A stretch of DNA of 44,075 nt from an uncultured Lachnospiraceae bacterium (lineage in GTDB: Bacteria; Bacillota; Clostridia; Lachnospirales; Lachnospiraceae), in assembly GCA_910578335.1 (NCBI GenBank), contig CAJTPU010000027.1:1-44075 (forward strand). Reading direction: 5' to 3'. Made by a program: the position numbers and the translations under genes. This document shows, piece after piece, positions 25,225 through 33,913 of this stretch. Position 1 is the first letter of the stretch. Each line of letters opens with the position of its first letter. The notes under the pieces were generated by a model. It saw only the letters and a program-made list of their open reading frames with translations. It made no database searches and was not told the DNA's origin.

Positions 25225-26403
25225 ATGTTGAGGGTAAATGAGAAAAAATGTACAGGCTGCGGGGCATGTCAGAATATATGCCCGAAGGATTGCATTGTGC
25301 TTACAAAAGACAGCGAAGGATTCCGCTATCCTAGGATTGATACAAGGAAATGTACAGACTGTGGATTGTGTGAGAAAGCCTGTCCGATTGGGGAAAAAGC
25401 AGGCAGCCGTAACCGGTCTGCAATCCCCAAAGCGTATGCTGCCTACAGCAAAGAGGAAGAGGTACGTGCGAAAAGCATGACGGCGGGAATTGCGTATCTG
25501 TGTGGCAGGTATGTGATATCACAAGGCGGCGTGGTATTTGGCGTGGTCGGTGATGTGCTGCACAAGGTGGAACATAAAAAGGCGGCGACGCTGGAAGAAT
25601 TGTCACCGATGAGAGGCTCAAAATATTTGCAAAGTGACACCGGATACATATACAGGGAAGTAAAAGCAGAGCTTTTGACAGGAAAAACAGTGCTGTTTAC
25701 AGGGACGCCATGTCAGGCAGCAGGGCTATATGGATATCTGGGAAAAGAATACGACAATCTGTATACACTGGACCTAATCTGCCATGGCGTGCCTTCCGGA
25801 ATGGTACTGAAAAAGTATATTGCAGAATTGGAAGAGGAAAAGGGCAGTAAAGTCACTGCATTTTACAGAGACAAGGAGATGGGATGGAGACCGACCTGCT
25901 TTTCTTATGTGTTTGCAGACGGAAGCAAAATATCACAGAGAGGACACGACAATCCTTATAATCGTTGTTTTATCACAAATATAATTACCCGAAAATCCTG
26001 TCAGAACTGTGATTATGCGAAAATCCCGCGTGTTGCAGATGTGTCAGTGGGAGATTATCTGCAGAAAGACAAGGCCAGGATACACGACAGGGAAAATAAG
26101 GGTCTTTCTCTTATTACGGTAAATTCAGCGAAAGGTTCTGCGCTGTTGGCACAAATCATGCCGCAGATATGTGCGGCAGAATACCCGTTGGAAGAAGTGG
26201 CAAAAGAAAGCGAGCATCTTGCAAAACCGCCAAAGCGTAATATATACAGGCGCACCTATTTCTATTTGATAAAAAAATATTCTTTTGCAGGCGTGAACAG
26301 CATTATGCTTCCGCGCGGAGCATTACATAAAGCGCTGCGGCGGATGTACGGCGTACTGTGCTATGTGTATGAATTTTTCAAAAAGGACAGTTTGATAAAG
26401 TAG
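25225..26403 (+). CDS. Ferredoxin-domain protein with FrhB/FdhB-like C-terminal region
   Basis: A 392-aa protein of the coenzyme F420 hydrogenase/dehydrogenase beta-subunit family. The N-terminus has two 4Fe-4S motifs, CTGCGACQNICPKDC and CTDCGLCEKACP. The rest carries family blocks MTAGIAYLCGRYVIS, MRGSKYLQSDTG, LFTGTPCQAAGLYGYL and LDLICHGVPSG, with a further Cys cluster (KSCQNCDYAKIPRVADVSVGDY). Gut Firmicutes do not make F420 as a rule, so the electron donor is unknown. Adjacent pyruvyltransferase genes are a usual neighbourhood for this family in polysaccharide loci; its chemical role is not established. I use ATG at 25225; GTG at 25216 is an alternative. Confidence 0.83.
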   Translation: MLRVNEKKCTGCGACQNICPKDCIVLTKDSEGFRYPRIDTRKCTDCGLCEKACPIGEKAGSRNRSAIPKAYAAYSKEEEVRAKSMTAGIAYLCGRYVISQGGVVFGVVGDVLHKVEHKKAATLEELSPMRGSKYLQSDTGYIYREVKAELLTGKTVLFTGTPCQAAGLYGYLGKEYDNLYTLDLICHGVPSGMVLKKYIAELEEEKGSKVTAFYRDKEMGWRPTCFSYVFADGSKISQRGHDNPYNRCFITNIITRKSCQNCDYAKIPRVADVSVGDYLQKDKARIHDRENKGLSLITVNSAKGSALLAQIMPQICAAEYPLEEVAKESEHLAKPPKRNIYRRTYFYLIKKYSFAGVNSIMLPRGALHKALRRMYGVLCYVYEFFKKDSLIK

Positions 26404-26415
26404 ATGGAGGCGGGG

Positions 26416-27948
26416 ATGTATTCCAAAAACGCAGTGCGCAACGCATTGACAAATATATTGGGGCAGGTATTGATTCTGGTATTGAATTTTATAGCCAGAA
26501 AAATATTTTTATGGATTTTGGATGCAAATTATCTGGGGATTTCAGGTTTGTTTTCCAGTGTGATTACCATGCTGTCTTTGGCGGAGCTGGGAATGGGAAC
26601 TGCGATTACCTTCAGCCTTTATAAGCCGCTTGCGGATAAAAACGAGGAGCTGATACTTGCGCTTATGCGTCTGTACCAAAAGGTATACCGTTTTGTAGGC
26701 ATTTTTATTCTGGCAGCCGGCACAGCCATCACGCCGCTTGTCATGTATATGACGGAGGTGGAGGTTGAGATACCGCACCTGAGATGGATTTATCTTCTTT
26801 TTGTTGTGAACACATCCGTGTCATATTTTTATTCCTATAACAGAACGTTAATCGTTGCCGACCAGAAAGAATACAGGCTTGCCGTGATTGACTATGCAGG
26901 TAAGCTGGCTTTGGTTATTTTGCAGACGGCAGTCCTTATTTTGACAAAGAATTATATCCTGTATCTGCTTATGCAGATTGCAGTGACCTTTGTGCAAAAT
27001 TATCTGGTGTATCGCAAGGTCATAAAGCTGTATCCTGTTTTGCTGTATCCCGGCACCAAACAGATACCCAAAGTGATATTGGAAGAAATAAAGAAAAATA
27101 CGCTAGCCATGATGCTGTACAAGCTGGCTGTGGTGATTGTGTCAGGGACAGACAATCTGATTATTTCCAAGAGTCTGGGAACGATATGGGTTGGTTTGTA
27201 CTCCAACTATTCCATGGTGATACTCAGCGTGCAGACAATCTGCTCCAAAATGATAAGCTCTGTTACGGCAAGCATAGGCAGTATTGTGGCTGCAGGCGAT
27301 AAGGAGCGTTCTTATCAGGCTTATGAAATCATGCAATATATCTGTTTTGTGGTATATGGCATATGTACAGTTGTCCTTTTTGTGTTGATGAATCCTTTTG
27401 TAGAATTGTTTTTAGGAAGAGAATACCTGATTCCTAATGGTACGATAGCCGTCGTGCTGGTTAATTTTTATCTGCTGGGTATGCAGGGTGCCTCCGCTTC
27501 TCTGCGGGATGCGCAGGGCATATTCTGGCAGGGAAAGCTGCGTCCGCTTGCGCAGGGAATTTTAAATCTTGTCATTTCCCTGCTTCTGGTCTTTTTTATG
27601 AAAAATCTGACAGCGGTTTTTCTGGGAACGGTTATCAGCAGGGTTATGACGGTGACATGGTTTGACCCCTATGTGGTTCATAAGTATGGGTTTCAGGATT
27701 TAAAAAAAATAAAAATCTTTGTATGGAAATATCTGAAATACGGAGGAATTGTAATTTTGTCGGGTGTGGCGGCTTTTTTGTGTGCAAATGCCTGTACGGC
27801 GCACTCAGTCGCGGGATTTATTGCAAAAGGAATGATATCCACTCTGGTATCGGGCGGGTTCATTTTTTTATGTACATTCCGGGCGCCGGAGTTTCGTTTT
27901 CTAATAAGGAAAACAGGACAATTGTGGAGGAATTTTCATGAAAAATAA
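26416..27948 (+). CDS. Wzx-type lipid-linked oligosaccharide flippase
   Basis: A 510-aa protein with about 14 transmembrane segments that should translocate the undecaprenyl-linked repeat unit to the outer face. It belongs to the MOP superfamily (polysaccharide biosynthesis protein): NALTNILGQVLILVLNFIARKIFL at the N-terminus, ANYLGISGLFSSVITMLSLAELGMGTAITFSLY, and KIISSVTASIGSIVA-like repeats in the middle. I start at 26416 because GATGGAGG (26403-26410) is spaced correctly for it; ATG at 26404 is the other option. It ends inside the start of the GT-C-like gene (11-bp overlap). Confidence 0.88.
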   Translation: MYSKNAVRNALTNILGQVLILVLNFIARKIFLWILDANYLGISGLFSSVITMLSLAELGMGTAITFSLYKPLADKNEELILALMRLYQKVYRFVGIFILAAGTAITPLVMYMTEVEVEIPHLRWIYLLFVVNTSVSYFYSYNRTLIVADQKEYRLAVIDYAGKLALVILQTAVLILTKNYILYLLMQIAVTFVQNYLVYRKVIKLYPVLLYPGTKQIPKVILEEIKKNTLAMMLYKLAVVIVSGTDNLIISKSLGTIWVGLYSNYSMVILSVQTICSKMISSVTASIGSIVAAGDKERSYQAYEIMQYICFVVYGICTVVLFVLMNPFVELFLGREYLIPNGTIAVVLVNFYLLGMQGASASLRDAQGIFWQGKLRPLAQGILNLVISLLLVFFMKNLTAVFLGTVISRVMTVTWFDPYVVHKYGFQDLKKIKIFVWKYLKYGGIVILSGVAAFLCANACTAHSVAGFIAKGMISTLVSGGFIFLCTFRAPEFRFLIRKTGQLWRNFHEK

Positions 27949-29779
27949 GGTGCAGAGAATAGATTATGCTTTCGTATTTTTTCTGCCGTTTATAATCCGT
28001 ATTCTTGGCTTTATTGGGAATGGCAGGTTGAAGCTGATAGCGGATGAAATGGGTATGCTGGTATCCGCGGCAAGTCTTGCCGGAAGGGACTGGTCCGGCA
28101 TTGCCCAGTTTTACAGTTATTATGGATTTGGCTATGCGGTATTGCTGACTCCTATATTTTTATTGACCCAAAATCCGTATGTCATATACTGGTCGATTAT
28201 GGTGGTGGGGGCGGCGCTTTTGAGTTTTTCTGCAATGATTAGCTATCATATACTTACAAAGTATCTGGGCATAGAAAACCGTATGTATGTGCTGATGGTT
28301 TCCACGGCATGCTCTATGCTGGCACTGACAGATATGCGTTATATCAACAACGAGCCTATGCTCGTCTTGGTCTGCTGGGGGCTTTTGTGGCTTATATTGC
28401 TATTGGTAAAGCACAATAACGATAACAGGCAGAGGATAAAGTACACCATATTGGTAATGCTGCTGCTGACTTACACTTTGACGGTGCATAACCGGCTGAT
28501 GGTTTTATGGCTTGCGTTTGCTTTATTGGTAGTGCTCTACTATATTTTTTACAAAAAAGTTTTAATATCACTAAAAATAGGGATTCCGCTTGGCATCTGC
28601 CTTTTTGTGGCTGTTCTGAAAGGGAATTCCTTTGTGCAGACCTGTTTTTGGGTAGCAGACGAAAACGGGCATCTGCACAATTCCATCGGTTCAACGTCAG
28701 GCGGTATGGTCTCAAAGCTTATGAACCTGCTGCAATCGACAGATAGCTGGAATGCGGTGTTTAACATTGCGCTGGGAAATATATATACCAGTATTTTTTG
28801 TACGGCCGGAATCATATGCTTCTGCGGGATTCTGTTATATCAGTTTTTAAAAGCACATTTTGCCGCGCAGGATTCTTTCTTAGAAGAGATAAAGCCAAAC
28901 AAAAGCGTTAACAGAATGATAGAAGCGGGAAGTGTTTTTTTTGGAATGGTCTTTTTTATAACGCTGGCGGGGCTTATGGTGCAGTGGGGAGAGCTGGCTG
29001 CTAAGGGACAGGCGCTGGGGTACGGAGCGAATACAAGCGCCACAAAAGTATTTGTGTATATCCGGTATTATTCCTGCTATCTTTCGATAGTCCTGCTGTT
29101 GTTTTTTGCGTTTGTTTATCATAATAGGAATCTATGGAAGAAGTATATGACTTACGTATGGCTTATCTTTGCTTTTATCCATAGCTACTGGTTCCTCGGC
29201 ATTGTTCCCTACATTCAAACCTCCAGTGTAGGACTTACCGTTTTTGGTGCGTATGGAGGTTACACGCTGAACCAAGAGGCGACCTCCATAAGCCTGTACC
29301 TAATTTGCGGCGTATTGCTGTCTGTGCTGTTTGCCGGCGTGAGTACCTGCTACAAAAAGGGAAAAATTCTTGCGCCTGTCATTCTTATGTTATTGCTGCT
29401 TGTATACAGATACTGGTATCTTGGCGCTTTTCTGAATGAGACAAACGACCACAAAGCAAATGCGGGATATCGTTTTGTGAAGCAGATGGAGGGTAAGGTA
29501 GAATTGCCTTCTGTATTCTATTTAAGGCTGGTAAAAACGAATTGTCTGGCATATCAGTTTTTTCTCAATGATTATGTGATGGTACAAACAGAGGATTTTC
29601 CTATTGGATTGGAATCGGGTATTGTGATTACTTCCGTGATAAAAGAACAGGAGCAGCGCTATGCGGCTGGGTTTCGTTGTATCTATTTAGACGAAAACGA
29701 ATACATGTGGGTGAAAGGCGAAGATTTGCAGCAGCAAATGTTAGAAAACGGAGTTTTGTTTTTGGAGCTGCAGGATTGA
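27938..29779 (+). CDS. Polytopic GT-C-like membrane glycosyltransferase, paralogue of 10801
   Basis: A 613-aa membrane protein with about 12 hydrophobic segments. As in 10801-12576, an acidic pair (D36-E37, IADEMGML) lies in the first outer loop, followed by AGRDWSGIAQFYSYYGFGYAVLL. That block aligns position for position with the earlier gene, so the two are paralogues bracketing the locus. It likely uses an undecaprenyl-P-sugar made by the DPM1-like enzyme. The start at 27938 follows GGAGGAATTTTC. It is the last exopolysaccharide gene, ending before a convergent terminator. Confidence 0.75.
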   Translation: MKNKVQRIDYAFVFFLPFIIRILGFIGNGRLKLIADEMGMLVSAASLAGRDWSGIAQFYSYYGFGYAVLLTPIFLLTQNPYVIYWSIMVVGAALLSFSAMISYHILTKYLGIENRMYVLMVSTACSMLALTDMRYINNEPMLVLVCWGLLWLILLLVKHNNDNRQRIKYTILVMLLLTYTLTVHNRLMVLWLAFALLVVLYYIFYKKVLISLKIGIPLGICLFVAVLKGNSFVQTCFWVADENGHLHNSIGSTSGGMVSKLMNLLQSTDSWNAVFNIALGNIYTSIFCTAGIICFCGILLYQFLKAHFAAQDSFLEEIKPNKSVNRMIEAGSVFFGMVFFITLAGLMVQWGELAAKGQALGYGANTSATKVFVYIRYYSCYLSIVLLLFFAFVYHNRNLWKKYMTYVWLIFAFIHSYWFLGIVPYIQTSSVGLTVFGAYGGYTLNQEATSISLYLICGVLLSVLFAGVSTCYKKGKILAPVILMLLLLVYRYWYLGAFLNETNDHKANAGYRFVKQMEGKVELPSVFYLRLVKTNCLAYQFFLNDYVMVQTEDFPIGLESGIVITSVIKEQEQRYAAGFRCIYLDENEYMWVKGEDLQQQMLENGVLFLELQD

Positions 29780-29806
29780 GCGGTGCGTCATAAGCGGCGC
29801 ACCGCT
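29779..29806. terminator. Bidirectional terminator between convergent genes
   Basis: AGCGGTGCG (29779-29787) pairs with CGCACCGCT (29798-29806) around a 10-nt loop, right at the stop codon of 27938-29779 and just beyond the end of the minus-strand gene at 29815. It separates the exopolysaccharide cluster from the AT-rich membrane-protein unit. Confidence 0.75.
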
Positions 29807-29814
29807 TCGCTGTA

Positions 29815-30621
29815 CTATTGATACATGTCACCGAAGGATATCCGGTCACTGGTATTGGAGATATATTCTAAAAGCCAGCTCGCAAAAGAAGTATCCAGTT
29901 CAAACTCGTCCGGCGCAGCGCTTGCATCCTCTGTATCAGTGACACATTTAGCTATACCGATATCCACTAAACTCATCATTTCAATGTTGAGTGCATTGGA
30001 ATCTGAATTTGTTGCTTTAATAACTAATTTATCTCCTCTCATTGTTCCTGTTTCCACTAAGTCCAACAAAGCCGCCAGATTATTACTTTCACCCAGCAGG
30101 GTGCGGAATCGGGATAAATCACTCTGTATTTTCGAAGTTTTTTCTAATTTTTGCTGAAAGTTATATGCTATGTATAAGTCGTTATCTTTGATTTCTGCTA
30201 TTTCCGCCTCAATTAATAAGGAAGCAATCATCATACATTGATATTTTCTAACGGTATCCTGAACAACCTTAAAGTAATACTGCCCTTTTTTCTCGTCTGT
30301 GTGCTTATCCGTTTTCATCGTGACGATTTCTGCCTGATTTAACATGGCAATAAAATTATTTTCGGCAACATATTGTAAAAGCTTTCGTCTTTTGTAATTT
30401 TGGGGTTTGACCTGATAACTGTCATAATTGGGAATAATATATGCGCTGTCTCCCACAATGCAAGCTTTTTGTTCGTTTACATAGCTGCCTAAAATGGTAC
30501 TAAAATTGTTCTTTTGTATATCTGCAAGGTTAAGCCGGATACTAAAATCATTTCCATATACATGATGCGCTACGATTGGTTGTGAAGCAACATATTTATC
30601 AAATTTTCGTTTCAGCCACAT
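29815..30621 (-). CDS. Hypothetical soluble protein, partner of the coiled-coil membrane protein
   Basis: A 268-aa protein without signal peptide or membrane helix, which I do not recognise. It is moderately charged and mixed alpha/beta in appearance, with an acidic C-terminal third (TDTEDASAAPDEFELDTSF). Translation start is well supported by TAGGAGGT seven bases upstream. It lies 5 bp after the 638-aa membrane-protein gene, so the two are almost certainly co-translated. It is visibly AT-richer than the exopolysaccharide genes. It may be a cytoplasmic effector or regulator of the membrane protein (inference). Confidence 0.7.
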   Translation of the reverse strand: MWLKRKFDKYVASQPIVAHHVYGNDFSIRLNLADIQKNNFSTILGSYVNEQKACIVGDSAYIIPNYDSYQVKPQNYKRRKLLQYVAENNFIAMLNQAEIVTMKTDKHTDEKKGQYYFKVVQDTVRKYQCMMIASLLIEAEIAEIKDNDLYIAYNFQQKLEKTSKIQSDLSRFRTLLGESNNLAALLDLVETGTMRGDKLVIKATNSDSNALNIEMMSLVDIGIAKCVTDTEDASAAPDEFELDTSFASWLLEYISNTSDRISFGDMYQ

Positions 30622-30626
30622 ATAGA

Positions 30627-32543
30627 TTACCTCCTAATAGGTTTATTAAACAAGTTTGATAAAATTCTTCTGACTTCCTGCTCGGAATACTTAGTTGTCC
30701 GGCTGTGTAAACGTATATCTTTAGGCAGTATAATTCCAACAAACAGAATCATCATGTCAATTAGTAAAGCCATTAGTGCGCAAACGATGCCGACTAATTT
30801 GTTGTCAACGAACGTGCGAATATTTTTTTCAATCTCGTTTAAATCAGGATTCGCGTTACGCTTTAAGACTTCTATTGTACTATAATAATTGCTTACAGGT
30901 AGTTGTTGAGTTTGTATGGCTGAGCCATTTTTATTGGAAAAAGTATATTTTGTTTCCGGCAGGCTTCTTAAAAAGGTATAAATGTGCGCTTGCATGTCCG
31001 TATAGGCAGCAGTATATGAATCTTGAGCAACAGTAATGTTTAGGATTTGGTTCTCAATGTTACGATATTGGTTTAGGTATGTTATGTAACTGTGATATAC
31101 TTGAATCATATCCCAAAGATTGTTGGATAAGGTATTATTTCCTCCATTCGGAAGATTTTCTCTTGTTTTTTCAATCTTAAAGACAGCTAAACGAAATTCT
31201 TCGTCACTGATTGACCATACCTCCTGCTTTAATAATATGGTAACTAATGTAATTGCATCGGTACAATCAAGATTTTCTCTTTTTAATGCTATTGTATCGA
31301 CTATTTTTTGGTATGTTTCTACTTGCCGTACAATCTCGTCATCTGTACTGCCGATTTCTTTGTTTAATCGTTCTATTTGCTCAGTAATCGGTTTAATCCG
31401 CTGTTCATAAAGCTTTTTCTTTTCCATCCAGATAGCTAATGTGTTCGGACCGACACCTCCGCTATTGTTGAATAATTCTGCTTCCTCCTGCTTCCAAATC
31501 CTGTTCTCTTCGGTAAGTTTATTTTCGAAAGTTTCTAACTCTGCTTTTTTTGCAATATACTGTTCGAATTCCTCGCGCCTGTTGTAAAGACTCAACTCGT
31601 CCGCTGATAAAAAATCGGTATCCTTCAGGTTTGCTATTTGCCGCTCCAGTTCCTGCAATTCATATTCTATTTCTGCTTTAACATTCTCATAATAGGAATT
31701 ATCCACAGCTTCGTCTGCCTGCTCCATCAAGGCAATGATGCCTAGTCGATAAGATTGGAAAGTATCAATATTTCTAATATGGTCAGGATACATTACTGAT
31801 ACAAAAGAGTTATATGAAAAAAACGAAGATACACTTAACACTGCAAAATAAATGGCGAAGAGGAAGATACCCACATTTTGTCTATGCATCCCTGTTTTTA
31901 TCAAGCCCATAATTAAAGAAAATATAACTATCAGGGCAGATACAATCACAACAATATATAGGATGTGATAGAGAGTTTTTTTCAAGGAGTATGATAAGTC
32001 AATTATTTTGAGTAAATATGCCGTGATACATCCCACTCCGCAGGTAAATCCCGTGCCCAAGATTAGCTTTTTAAAGCTAAAAATTTTTTGTTCTGCAGAA
32101 TCCAGATTCAAAAAATCATTGATACGCAAGCTCGTGCTAAGCAAAATTGCCTGAATACCAAGTGTGATTAAAAAGGAAATCGCGAAGGCGTCCTTTTCTA
32201 CAAAGGACTCCATTCCTTTATAAGTGGTGTAAAAGGATGCTATTGACAGGACGCCGATAGCCAGAGAAGCAATTTTTTTATCAGAACTTATTTTTCCGGT
32301 TAATACATCAATTAACAATACAATGTATATCTCTAAAGAATTGATGATTTTAAATACCAGACAGATTGCTTCTACCACCAATGAACAAATTTGCTGCAGA
32401 ACTGTTCCGATGGCTTTAAAAAGCAGAGGTACAAGTCCTTCTGTTTTAAACAGAAGGCATAATACTACGACGGCTGCAAGAATAGCAATTGTCAATGGTA
32501 TGTGGTCTTTCATGTAGTTAATAGCAAGGTTTATCATGTCCAT
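30627..32543 (-). CDS. Polytopic membrane protein with a long coiled-coil domain, unknown function
   Basis: A 638-aa protein from the start I choose at 32543 (MDMINLAINY), where GAGAGGG precedes the ATG; the frame is open 20 codons further. About seven transmembrane segments occur within residues 16-246. Residues about 280-405 are strongly predicted coiled coil by heptad pattern (EIEYELQELERQIANLKD, ERLNKEIG). A mostly helical region to 570 follows, then a last membrane helix at 583-606 and a basic tail (RRILSNLFNKPIRR). The large soluble part thus lies between two membrane regions, perhaps outside the cell. No known domain was recognised. It forms an operon with 29815-30621 and runs against the neighbours. 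Confidence 0.72.
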   Translation of the reverse strand: MDMINLAINYMKDHIPLTIAILAAVVVLCLLFKTEGLVPLLFKAIGTVLQQICSLVVEAICLVFKIINSLEIYIVLLIDVLTGKISSDKKIASLAIGVLSIASFYTTYKGMESFVEKDAFAISFLITLGIQAILLSTSLRINDFLNLDSAEQKIFSFKKLILGTGFTCGVGCITAYLLKIIDLSYSLKKTLYHILYIVVIVSALIVIFSLIMGLIKTGMHRQNVGIFLFAIYFAVLSVSSFFSYNSFVSVMYPDHIRNIDTFQSYRLGIIALMEQADEAVDNSYYENVKAEIEYELQELERQIANLKDTDFLSADELSLYNRREEFEQYIAKKAELETFENKLTEENRIWKQEEAELFNNSGGVGPNTLAIWMEKKKLYEQRIKPITEQIERLNKEIGSTDDEIVRQVETYQKIVDTIALKRENLDCTDAITLVTILLKQEVWSISDEEFRLAVFKIEKTRENLPNGGNNTLSNNLWDMIQVYHSYITYLNQYRNIENQILNITVAQDSYTAAYTDMQAHIYTFLRSLPETKYTFSNKNGSAIQTQQLPVSNYYSTIEVLKRNANPDLNEIEKNIRTFVDNKLVGIVCALMALLIDMMILFVGIILPKDIRLHSRTTKYSEQEVRRILSNLFNKPIRR

Positions 32544-32800
32544 GTTTCTATCCCTCTCTTTTGTAATGATATTGTAATAGCATGATTTTAAAAATTTTAG
32601 CATATTTTGTAAAATGTGGACGATAAATGTAATTAAAAGTATGTTTAAATGTAATTTTTAATGATTCCTCACCTGTAATTTTGCGTTAAATGACTTGCTA
32701 AATATAACAAAGTATATTTTGAGCCATACGCTCTTTTATAAGATTTCCGGTTGGTGTATAAGTATGAAGAAATCTTTCAAAAGAAGGGAGCGGCAGACCA
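32544..32800. promoter_or_regulatory. Divergent intergenic region with shared operator-like words
   Basis: This AT-rich gap serves the minus-strand membrane unit and the plus-strand XRE gene. It contains TAAATGTAATTTTT (about 32645-32658) and TCACCTGTAATTTT (about 32670-32684). Both words recur, in inverted form and different order, upstream of the invertible cassette at 36944-36991 (ACAGGTGA and AAAAATTACATTTA). They could be binding sites of one of the local XRE regulators. No single consensus promoter stands out. Confidence 0.4.
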
Positions 32801-33019
32801 ATGAAAAACAAGCATTATTCCGTAGTTATGAGAGAATTGCGGGAGGACAATGATTACAGGCAGAAAGAGATTGCAGCAGTATTGGGAATAGACCAGCGGG
32901 TTTATTCCAGATATGAAACGGCGGTTTCGGCTATGCCGGTTTATCATCTGATTGCATTGTGTAAATTTTATGGCGTTTCCATGGACTATATGGTTGGACT
33001 GAGCGAAAAGAAGAAATAG
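32801..33019 (+). CDS. Small XRE-family transcriptional regulator
   Basis: A 72-aa protein consisting of a single Cro/C1-type helix-turn-helix: RELREDNDYRQKEIAAVLGIDQRVYSRYETAVSAMPVYHLIALCKFYGVSMDYMVGL. No effector domain. It is preceded by AAGGGAG and is divergent from the membrane-protein unit, which it may regulate. It is followed 83 bp later by the larger double-HTH regulator. Confidence 0.9.
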   Translation: MKNKHYSVVMRELREDNDYRQKEIAAVLGIDQRVYSRYETAVSAMPVYHLIALCKFYGVSMDYMVGLSEKKK

Positions 33020-33070
33020 TCACAAAAGGGAAATACATAGGTGGTAAAAATATCTTAAAATGGGTAAATA
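33018..33070 (+). promoter_or_regulatory. Conserved upstream block of the first double-HTH regulator
   Basis: AGTCACAAAA... through TCTTAAAATGGGTAAATA (33053-33070) is repeated before the paralogous gene at 35974-36026, where the last 18 bases are identical. Conservation outside the coding region points to a shared promoter/operator, probably autoregulatory. Confidence 0.6.
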
Positions 33071-33102
33071 GTAAATAAATCGGAAAGTTAGAGACGATAC
33101 CC

Positions 33103-33783
33103 ATGAATGAATCATACCAGAATGTATTGGAGCGGTTGAGAGAGGAACGTATAGGAAAAAAGTGGTCGCAGGAACAGATATGCAGACAATTGAGAATGAG
33201 CCAGAGTCACTATAGCAAGGTGGAGCTGGGGAAAAGGCGTTTTACCTATTATGAGGTACAGTATTTGTATGGTTTGCAACTGGATGCGCATTATATATTT
33301 ACAGGACAGAAGAGCGGTACGGAGCAGGAGGGATTTTTCTCAAACTGTGATTACAGAGAATTGCATTTTTACATGCATATTTTGGCATATGTGGCGGAAT
33401 ATCTTTACACAGTGAGGAGAATGGACAATTGGGAAGCGGTATACAAGGAGATGAAGTATATTGGATACATAACGGCGCCGGACAGGAGGGAGGACAATCC
33501 GCTGTATGCTCTCAGGCGGGCAGTGGGATGCAGTCAGCAGAAAATGGCGGAGATATTGGGAGTGGACATTAAAAAAATTCGTTCGATGGAAAACGGTGAA
33601 AGTCTGCCTGATAGTGAAATACTTTGGAATTTGTATCGCTTTTTTCATATTCCACCTGCGGTTTTCATCAAAAACGAGCGTGGTATGGTTCATGCGATTG
33701 GCTGTACTTTGGATTTGCTTAAGGAGGAAAACAGAGAACATGCGATGGCGGTGGTGGAATCGTTCCGAGATGTGATTTCGTAA
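33103..33783 (+). CDS. XRE-family regulator with two HTH-like domains (paralogue 1)
   Basis: A 226-aa protein. The N-terminal Cro/C1 HTH spans about residues 8-60 (WSQEQICRQLRMSQSHYSKVELGKR). A middle helical domain with conserved aromatic residues leads to a second HTH-like region at about 138-190 (GCSQQKMAEILGVDIKKIRSMENGESLP). It is clearly homologous along its full length to 36057-36740, with well over half of residues identical by eye. The two copies bracket the polyprenyl synthase/cis-prenyltransferase pair. Likely controls that operon or itself; the ligand is unknown. Confidence 0.87.
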   Translation: MNESYQNVLERLREERIGKKWSQEQICRQLRMSQSHYSKVELGKRRFTYYEVQYLYGLQLDAHYIFTGQKSGTEQEGFFSNCDYRELHFYMHILAYVAEYLYTVRRMDNWEAVYKEMKYIGYITAPDRREDNPLYALRRAVGCSQQKMAEILGVDIKKIRSMENGESLPDSEILWNLYRFFHIPPAVFIKNERGMVHAIGCTLDLLKEENREHAMAVVESFRDVIS

Positions 33784-33813
33784 TTGATTTTGTGTAGAGG
33801 AAGAGAATCTTCA

Positions 33814-33851
33814 TAGAATATATTCTAATATCGCTCCCAATATGTTATAAT
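33814..33851 (+). promoter_or_regulatory. Promoter of the prenyltransferase operon with overlapping palindrome
   Basis: TATAAT at 33846-33851 has an extended -10 TG at 33843-33844. The -35 position (33823-33828) is weak and overlaps a perfect 14-bp palindrome TAGAATATATTCTA at 33814-33827, a good operator candidate for the adjacent double-HTH regulators. Confidence 0.55.
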
Positions 33852-33913
33852 TCATTTATATGTCTATGAATGCCATGTGCGAGATAAGCACAGGAAGGGA
33901 AAGGCTTACTATT

